From Fistularia commersonii (taxonomy: Eukaryota; Chordata; Actinopteri; Syngnathiformes; Fistulariidae): a DNA stretch of 64,000 bases. Both the position numbers and the translations under genes were made by a program. Below the pieces are notes generated by a model. That model was given only the letters and a program-made list of their open reading frames with translations, did not search any database and was not told the DNA's origin. The stretch is taken from assembly GCA_037954325.1 (NCBI GenBank), contig JBBMNZ010000021.1:13814616-13878615 (forward strand). The letters are read 5' to 3'. Of this stretch, positions 57,485 to 64,000 are shown piece after piece (position 1 is the first letter of the stretch; each line of letters starts with the position of its first letter).

Positions 57485-58084
57485 GCGATTCTTGTCTGTT
57501 ATGTTCACATTTCTACTAAGAGTTTGCAGCCCCTCAAGTCAAAGCTCTCATCCTCTCAGCCAATGAGAATAGTTCTTACTCCGGGTTTTTTGGTACTCAA
57601 AGAAATCCACGGGATGAAGACGGCGGGTAAACTAATGCTATAGAAGGGGTGTAAAATATTCATGCCGCTAAAAACGGGGATGGGAAGTAAAGTGTAAGCA
57701 AATCAGCTAACTTCATTTGCTTTTGGCCTCGCCCGTGCAAAAAGGAGAGCCTGATTAGTTTTTCTCCGCTTAATTATGAGGATTAAGTTGTGTTTAGTGG
57801 AAGCAAAGTTTCTGGTGTAATGAAAAAAAAAAAAGCGAAACATAGAAGAAGACAATTTGTGTCACAGACGGCGGCGTGTGTGTGTGTGTGTGTGTGTGTG
57901 TTTGCAAAGTGAAAACAAAGGGAGGCTTAAAATGGTTGGAGAAACGCGAGAAGAGAGGAACGCGTTTTCGGAAAAAGAGCGACGGAGGAAACGACGAAGC
58001 GAGGGGAAGGGAAATTGTGAAGGCGCATTGATCAGCGTGGATTTGAGAGCCGGCCCGGTACGGCGGCTCGATGTGACGCGGGCC
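56594..58084. other. CpG-containing unrecognised DNA with CA/TG tracts
   Basis: No gene is supported. TG-rich sequence is at 57210-57238, CA at about 57460-57484, TG at about 57876-57901. Confidence 0.45.
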
Positions 58085-58260
58085 CAGAGCCCAAATCAGT
58101 CATACAATACCTTTTAAATTCTCAATAGCTTCCCCGTGAATCAGCCGTCCCCTTTCACGGCTGCCTGGAGCAGATAACAGGCTCCACTCTGTTAACAATC
58201 TCACCTAATAGACTTCTCCCCTGTCAATCACGTTCCAAAATATCAATACAGCCCAGGAGC
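58085..58260. promoter_or_regulatory. Candidate conserved noncoding element
   Basis: This is complex, non-repetitive sequence with two small hairpins: CAGCCGT/ACGGCTG (58142-58163) and GCCTG/CAGGC (about 58162-58181). It is also dense in homeobox- and GATA-like words (TTAAC, AGATAA, CAATCA) and lacks open frames. It resembles developmental enhancer sequence in style only. The call is a guess to be tested by alignment. Confidence 0.2.
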
Positions 58261-59249
58261 TTACTCACCCATTCACTCGCTCACGTGCACGCGCATACGT
58301 GCGTGTTAGGCCGCGCCGTCTCCGTCCGCCTCTCGCCTTTCGGTCAGCGGTGTCCGTGAAGGCTCTCCATTCAGGAGGACCTGTGAAAATACGAATTGGA
58401 ATTTTACAATTTATTTATTTTTTTTTTTTTAACCGCCCCTGAATGCAACACGCAGGATTAAAAAAAAACAAAAAAAAAAACAAAAAAAAAAAACTGCAGT
58501 TTTCAATCTAACGTTCCTGACTCTTCTCTGATTCAGACACACCTGAGCTGCGAAATATTTTAGCCGATTTGGGTTGAAAGTACCGTCTCCTTTTACCCCC
58601 GGAAAGACGTGTGTCCGGTGAATCATAAAAAAATTTAAAGCATAATTCGAATCTTGCTAAACTTTAGAAACTCCCTCCTTTCAAAGTCCCACCTATTAAC
58701 AATGAACATCAAATAAAATCCCAGATGAACCTGCTTGAATAATAACGGTGATAATACCAGGCCGTGAGAAGTGCATCTAGAGAATGCCGTATCGACAGTG
58801 TTTCGTCGTTTATCTCAGGATTATTTAACAGAATTTAACAGAATTTTGTGTGATTTATGAATGAGAGGGTGAATAGTTGGATGACCAGCGGGTCAGGGGG
58901 GAAAATACAACTTCAACTTAATTTCCTGGATTTAATTTTTTCATTTTCATGTGTCTTCATCTCTATTGTTTTTTTTTTTTTTTCTTTTCGGCGGCATTCA
59001 TTCATTTTTTTTTTTACTCTATTCATTTAGTTCATCATTTATTTGGGCATTCATTCATTTATCTTTTTTTTATTATTTTGTTATTTATTGGTGCTTTAAT
59101 TCATTTACTAATTCTATTTATTTACTCTATTGTATATTCGTACATATTTAGGCGGTTAATTAATTCAGATTAATTAATCAACTCAGATTAACTATTTAAA
59201 AGGTATATATTTTTGAGTTTACTTATTTTCCACATTCATTATTTTATGT
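58261..59249. other. Unrecognised DNA, T-rich toward the right
   Basis: No gene is supported. Poly-T and poly-A tracts lie at about 58418-58430, 58459-58493 and 58969-58983. Confidence 0.45.
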
Positions 59250-59357
59250 ATATCTCTTTATGTGGCTCTGTGACACCGCCCAATGACAGCAGGGATGAGC
59301 TCAGGCGCCCTCTTGATTACATGATAAGCAATACGGAAAATGAATGAATGAATGAAA
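59250..59357 (+). mobile_element. SINE 3' fragment with AATG tail
   Basis: CCGCCCAATGACAGCAGGGA then GATAAGCAATACGGAAAATG and an AATG repeat. It has the same 3' body as at 24,305-24,370. Confidence 0.55.
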
Positions 59358-60184
59358 AACATATAGAAAGAATTAAATGTCATGGCTCTCCAACTCCTGC
59401 TTGTGCAAACGGTCCTATTCTGCACCTTTTATCCAGTTTATGTCGCTTACGGCGCCCAACATACCGACATCATGTCATCACAAAACAAATCCGCTGGGAT
59501 AAAAACACTTGACCGGCTGCATCGTTGTTTAACTTGAAAAATATAAATACATTTTAAAGGGCATATCGTATCTATATCGTATGATATAAGAATGTCATGT
59601 TTTTTTTTCGGCTCCCCGACTGCCATCGCCGACCGGTTCGGAGACACAAAAGGTTTGGGTTCACTTGCACATTAACCGCACTCTGGCTTTGCTATTTCTG
59701 TGACAGGGCGCGGGTTGGAAGCTGACACTGTTTGAGGTGGAATCTCACAAATGACTCTTGTGTTGTGCATTTTTGGGAACTCGCGTTGGGGCTGAAATTG
59801 GAGCCCTTTGTGGTTAACAGACACGTATCGAACCGACCGGCGCAGAATCTCTGCATGATCATCGGGCAACCCGCCGCGGGGCTGACAGCGATGCTCGTTG
59901 CCGGGTCTTTTTTTTGTTTTTTTTTTTGCAGATGTTTACGCTCCTTCGCCGAGCTCCGTACAATCGCAGCCGTTGCCGTCGCTCAATTCGGAGCGCTCGT
60001 GTCGGCTCGACGTGTCCAAAAGCTATTTGAATCGCTGTGAAATTTCGGAGACGGCAAACACGACGGCGGGGTGATCGGGTGATTCTTTCTTTTCCTTGAC
60101 AAACAACAATTAACAGCGATAAATCCTCTCGTACACGAGGATTAAGATCTTCCAAACTTCCCTCCAAACTTCAGCTTTTGTTTA
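59358..60184. other. Unrecognised DNA
   Basis: No gene is supported. T-rich stretch at about 59910-59928. Confidence 0.4.
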
Positions 60185-60660
60185 CCGTATTTTTCGGATT
60201 TTACGTCGCTCCGGATTAGAAGTCTCACCAGCCAAGAATGCATAATAAACAACGAAAAAAATAATATATAAGTCGCACTGGGGTATAAGTCGTATTTTAT
60301 GGGGAAATTTATTTGATAAAAATCCAACATCAAGAATAGACATTTCACCTTGAAAGGCATTTTAACCTTCTCCAGGCAGATGTTGGAGATTTGCGACAGC
60401 CAAATATCAGATTTTTCCTGCAACTACAACTTAATTTGAGCCTGAGAGGGTTAAAATAAAAATAGAATAGAAAACAACCGGCTGAATAGGTATAGACTCG
60501 TATAGCCTATATGACGCATAAACAACAAACTGAGAGCGTGCCTGGTAAGCTATGCTAACGTAACATATTACGGTAAGAGTCACTCAAATAACTATAGCAA
60601 AAAGCACATGCTACAAGCAAACAATCGGTGTCACTCTTAATCACTAAATCCAACGAAATC
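60185..60660 (+). mobile_element. DNA element with CCGTATTTTTCGG end, right end missing
   Basis: TA (60183-60184) precedes CCGTATTTTTCGGATTTTAC, then CTCCGGATTAGAAGTC, ATATAAGTCGCACTGGGGTA and TAAGTCGTATTTTATGGGG. This is the well-known fish repeat in which 'TATAAGTCGC' recurs behind the terminus. It shares only the CCGTATTTT start with the pogo-type element at 22.1 kb. The mirrored right end is not seen, so it is truncated or decayed. Confidence 0.7.
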
Positions 60661-61240
60661 TTCTTCTTTGGTGTCACTTCCGAACAACTACGCCAACTCC
60701 GAAGGTAGACAGTGCCGGTACGTGGCATACGTCAGAGTGCAGGTATCTGCATCACCGATACCTGCCTCTTAAAAGGCCTCTCGACCCTTTTTTTTTTCAT
60801 TTTGACACGTGTTTTTCAAATTAAAATCCAGCTTGTTTTCGTGTGTCGGGTAGTTGAATGAGCACCCTTGGTGACCAGATGTGAGGAGGAGCGGTGCTTG
60901 CCGTGGAGAGCCGACACGACCTCGGCACGCGGAATATGCGGAAGTTGGGGGAGGATCTGTTGGTTGTCTGGTACTCCTACCCACACAACCTGGTACCTCG
61001 GAAGCATTAAAAAGCCCAAGAGATGGCAACTGCATGCAAAAAGGTGTCAGTGTTGGGATCCAGGGTTAACGGTCTTTGCCGTTCTCCACCAGAGGCTCTT
61101 GTCAAAGCAGCAGCCTTGCAGGCAGGTGGACTCCAGCTAGTGTGCTGTGCACTGCTGGATCACAAGGCCTTGTCAGGATGAGGTTAAGAGGAACCTGCTA
61201 CCAGCCCTTTAGTGCCAGATTGTTGGTCTACTACTCGCCC
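60661..61240. other. Unrecognised DNA
   Basis: No gene is supported. It leads directly into the minisatellite. Confidence 0.4.
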
Positions 61241-61985
61241 TTTCCACGGAAGTCTCTCGTTCCAGAGCTCTCATGTTGCCCTTCCTTGCAAGATCCCTCG
61301 TTCCAGAATTTTATGTCTTTCCCCTCCTTGCAAGTTTGCTTGTTCAAGAGTTCTACATCTTTCCCTTCCTTGCAAGTTCCCTCGTTCCAGAGCTCTACAT
61401 CTTGCCCTTCCTTGTAAGTTCCCTCGTTCCAGAGCTCTACATCTTGCTCTTCCTTGTAAGTTCCCTCGTTCCAGAGCTCTACATCTTGCCCTTCCTTGTA
61501 AGTTCCCTCGTTCCAGAGCTCTACATCTTGCCCTTCCTTGTAAGTTCCCTCGTTCCAGAGCTCTACATCTTGCCCTTCCTTGTAAGTTCCCTCGTTCCAG
61601 AGCTCTACATCTTGCACTTTCCTTGAAAGTTCCCTCATTTCAGAGTTCTACATCTTGCCCTTTCCTTGAAAGTTCCCTTGTTCCAGAGCTCTACATCTTG
61701 CCCTTTCCTAGCAAGTCCCTTGTTCCAGAGTTCTACATCTTGCCCTTTCCTTGCAAGTTCCCTCGTTCCACAATTCTACATCTTGCCCTTTCCTTGCAAG
61801 TTCCCTCATTCCAGAGTTCTACATCTTGCCCTTTCCTAGCAAGTCCCTTGTTCCAGAGCTCTACATCTTGCCCTTTCCTCAAAAGTCCCTCGTTCCCAAG
61901 TTCTACGACTCACCTTTCCTCACAATGTTCCTCGTTCCAGAGTTCTACATTTCTCCCGTCTTTGCAAGTTGCTCATCCTCATGTT
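61241..61985. repeat. Minisatellite, 42/43-bp unit, ~17 copies
   Basis: The unit is of the form TTGTAAGTTCCCTCGTTCC then AGAGCTCTACATCTTGCCC. Units starting at 61412, 61454, 61496, 61538 and 61580 are nearly identical with a strict 42-base period. From about 61623 an added T makes many units 43 bases, so the phase rotates through the three frames. No frame of the unit has a stop in the plus consensus. This gives a 282-codon plus frame (61212-62060), a second overlapping plus frame, and a minus frame repeating DVELWNEGTYKEGQ. These are most simply by-products of the repeat. Confidence 0.93.
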
Positions 61986-63754
61986 CACCAATCTACGTCT
62001 CGCCGCCTTCCACACAAGTTCCCGAGAACTTCCAGAATGGACCCATTCGTGTCCTCGTAAATAAAGCCCCTAAAACGCCTCACCACCTCAGAGTGATCTA
62101 ACTTTTGGGTCATGACAGTCAGTGATTATTTTTCTTCTTCCTGACATAAAAAAAGACATCGTGCTGTAACGACAGCAAATAAATATAGTACAGTTGCAGT
62201 ACCGTAACATCACATGACGTGGTGTCGCGTCACACGATATCCTCCCTTCTGACACGGTGCAAAGTGTCATGCGGTACGATTGCGATCTTATTACCGAATC
62301 ATAGGGCCCACGTGCACCAGCAAAGACGTGCAATCTAATTTTCTTTGATTAAATGTTTGCCCCCCTACGGCGTAAAGCGGAGCGTGCGATTGTTTCCGTG
62401 TGTTTGGTTAGTTACAGCTCTTGGTGTTCGGGTGACACCCTCCCGCCTTTCCATCAGCTGGCACAGTATCCACAGCGCTCCGACAGATGGGCTTCTTACT
62501 TCAAACTGTGCCAGATCCCCACATGCTGCGTCTCCCTCTGCTCCACCAAACAGGAGAGACCCCGGAGTCCTGGGTCTGCATCAAGGGGGACGTGGATAGA
62601 GGCACCTTTGTGGGTTCGCAGATAATCCCGAAAATTTTTCCCCTCGCAATGCGCCCACCGTATTTGCATAATAATCACAGTTACCGCAGGAAGGAAGATA
62701 TTCATGCCTGGTAATTAAGAAAGCGCAGCGGCGTTAAAAATAAATAAATAAACAAATAAAGAGGGGGGAAAAAAAAAAAAAAAAAAAATTCTGAGCCTAC
62801 ATTTTAGGACTGCGGTTGCACTCAGGCAAACAAAGCATGACAAACCAAAGAGGACGGCTCGTGGTAATAACCATCCAAAGCGTTTAAAATATGGATGGAA
62901 GACGAGCCAACGCCATATTGCTTGTTGCGGCTTCTCGCCTCCGTTTGATGAACATCACACGAAAAAAAGACAGAAATTGGTCTCTCTCCTTCCACTCCCT
63001 TCCTGCAAAACACAAGAGTCCATCATATTGATTCAGAGGCTGTTTTTTTTTTTTTTTTTTTTTTTAGTATTCAGTGAAGCTTGAATGGATAGATTTAAAA
63101 ATGTTTCTGCTGCTTCTGAAATCATTCTTGAGGGGAAAAAAAAAAAAAAAAAAAAACTACAGTTCACTTTGATACCTCAAAGCCAAAAATGATATTTTAA
63201 CTGATTCCCTTCACACAATAGCTACGTATCGCCTTTTTGCCGTAACAAAGGACGCTGTTTTGTGGACGTCATGTATTCATTTTGGATAATGAATTGGGCG
63301 GCGATCATCCAGAACGAATGGATGGATGAATTTCTCAAACTGCTGCATTTGATCCAATTAAAAGAAAACATCCGTAGCGATTCCTAATTGTTACATCCCG
63401 ATTAAAACAGGCCGAATCGCGGGCGTCCGTGTTTTAGACCTTCCAGAAGGACGACCCGTTCGTGCGAAGGCTCCTCACTTTTCCTCGCTTTCCCTTTATT
63501 CCCCTCGTAGGTCATTATTTTGGATATTTCTGCTCCAGACGGCCGTCTCCGTCACTCCTGATCCAAGTCAACCGCCGCCGTCTTTGTGTAAACTTTAGCA
63601 AAGGTGCTCATTTAAACCCCGGCCATGATCTCCTCAGCAGAAGGTGGCGGGAGGATCCACGCTTTGCAAAACACTGACGGTCTGAAGGGAACTGAAACAC
63701 ATGGAGGCTTCCTGCAGGAGGTCCTGTCGACATCGGCTGATCCATCCCACATGG
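61986..63754. other. Unrecognised DNA
   Basis: No gene is supported. A perfect octamer ATTTGCAT lies at 62662-62669. Poly-A at about 62768-62787 and 63137-63155, poly-T at about 63043-63065. Confidence 0.4.
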
Positions 63755-63773
63755 ATGGATGGATGGATGGATG

Positions 63774-63860
<87 letters not shown>

Positions 63861-63884
63861 GGATGGATGGGTAGACAATGAATG

Positions 63885-63923
<39 letters not shown>

Positions 63924-64000
63924 GGATGGATGGATGGATGGATGGATGGATGGATGGATGGATGGATGGATGGATGGATGGATGGATGGATGGATAGATA
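63755..64000. repeat. GGAT/GATA tetranucleotide array, runs off the window
   Basis: Zones of GGAT (63755-63773), GATA (63774-63860), GGAT, GATA (63883-63921) and GGAT (63921-63994) alternate. It continues past the window end. Confidence 0.96.

Noticed and set aside
61400..61630. CRISPR-like array
   Set aside because: The repeats are contiguous 42-bp units with no variable spacers, in a eukaryotic context.
61212..62060. 282-codon frame as a secreted or repeat protein gene
   Set aside because: It coincides with the 42/43-bp minisatellite. The frame rotates with 43-bp units and several frames are equally open.

Overview
The window looks like teleost fish nuclear DNA from a gene-poor, repeat-rich interval. 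The reasons are: L2-clade LINEs with the UnaL2-type 3' hairpin and TGTAA tails, a DANA-like tRNA-derived SINE, RTE-clade LINE reverse transcriptase remnants, Tc1/mariner, pogo/Tigger and hAT DNA transposons, many CA/TG, GATA and TATG microsatellites, and no bacterial-style gene packing. I found no host protein-coding exon, tRNA, rRNA or CRISPR array that the sequence supports. All recognisable coding sequence belongs to decayed mobile elements.

Layout. 0-4.3 kb: a Tigger-like transposase relic, a tandem duplication of about 0.5 kb, and a Tc1/mariner-type element carrying a short LINE tail. 4.3-12.1 kb: mostly unrecognised single-copy-looking DNA with homopolymers and CA/TG tracts, an inverted L2 LINE 3' end sitting between two pieces of a foldback element, and a local tandem duplication whose first copy was split by a hAT element. 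12-22 kb: unrecognised DNA with SINE and LINE tails, a 0.7 kb TTCAR pentanucleotide array, and a second L2 3' end with an 11-bp target-site duplication. 22.1-22.9 kb: a pogo-type transposon with both ends but no catalytic core. 23-26.6 kb: retroposon tails, SINE pieces and a compound microsatellite. 26.6-29.5 kb: unrecognised.

29.6-43.25 kb is the dominant object: about 13.6 kb of degenerate TATG-rich satellite with nested organisation. Tetranucleotide runs form roughly 1.1-kb blocks, some carrying a 115-bp Tc1-like MITE. A 5.4-kb segment is tandemly duplicated, and the second copy holds a further 291-bp duplication. 43.25-50.5 kb: LINE fragments (an unassigned family, L2, and three RTE pieces in both orientations), a DANA-like SINE and more TATG satellite. 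50.5-64 kb: a foldback element, a perfect 16-bp hairpin, a hAT right end, an AAAAG/AAGAT array, a CTCF-like site, a possible conserved noncoding element, a second element beginning CCGTATTTTTCGG, a 42/43-bp minisatellite and a GATA/GGAT array running off the window end.

The elements do not form a working pathway. What they record is order of events: duplications that predate or postdate insertions, and LINE or SINE tails that appear to have seeded long simple-sequence arrays. Family names come from remembered consensus features and were not checked by a database search.
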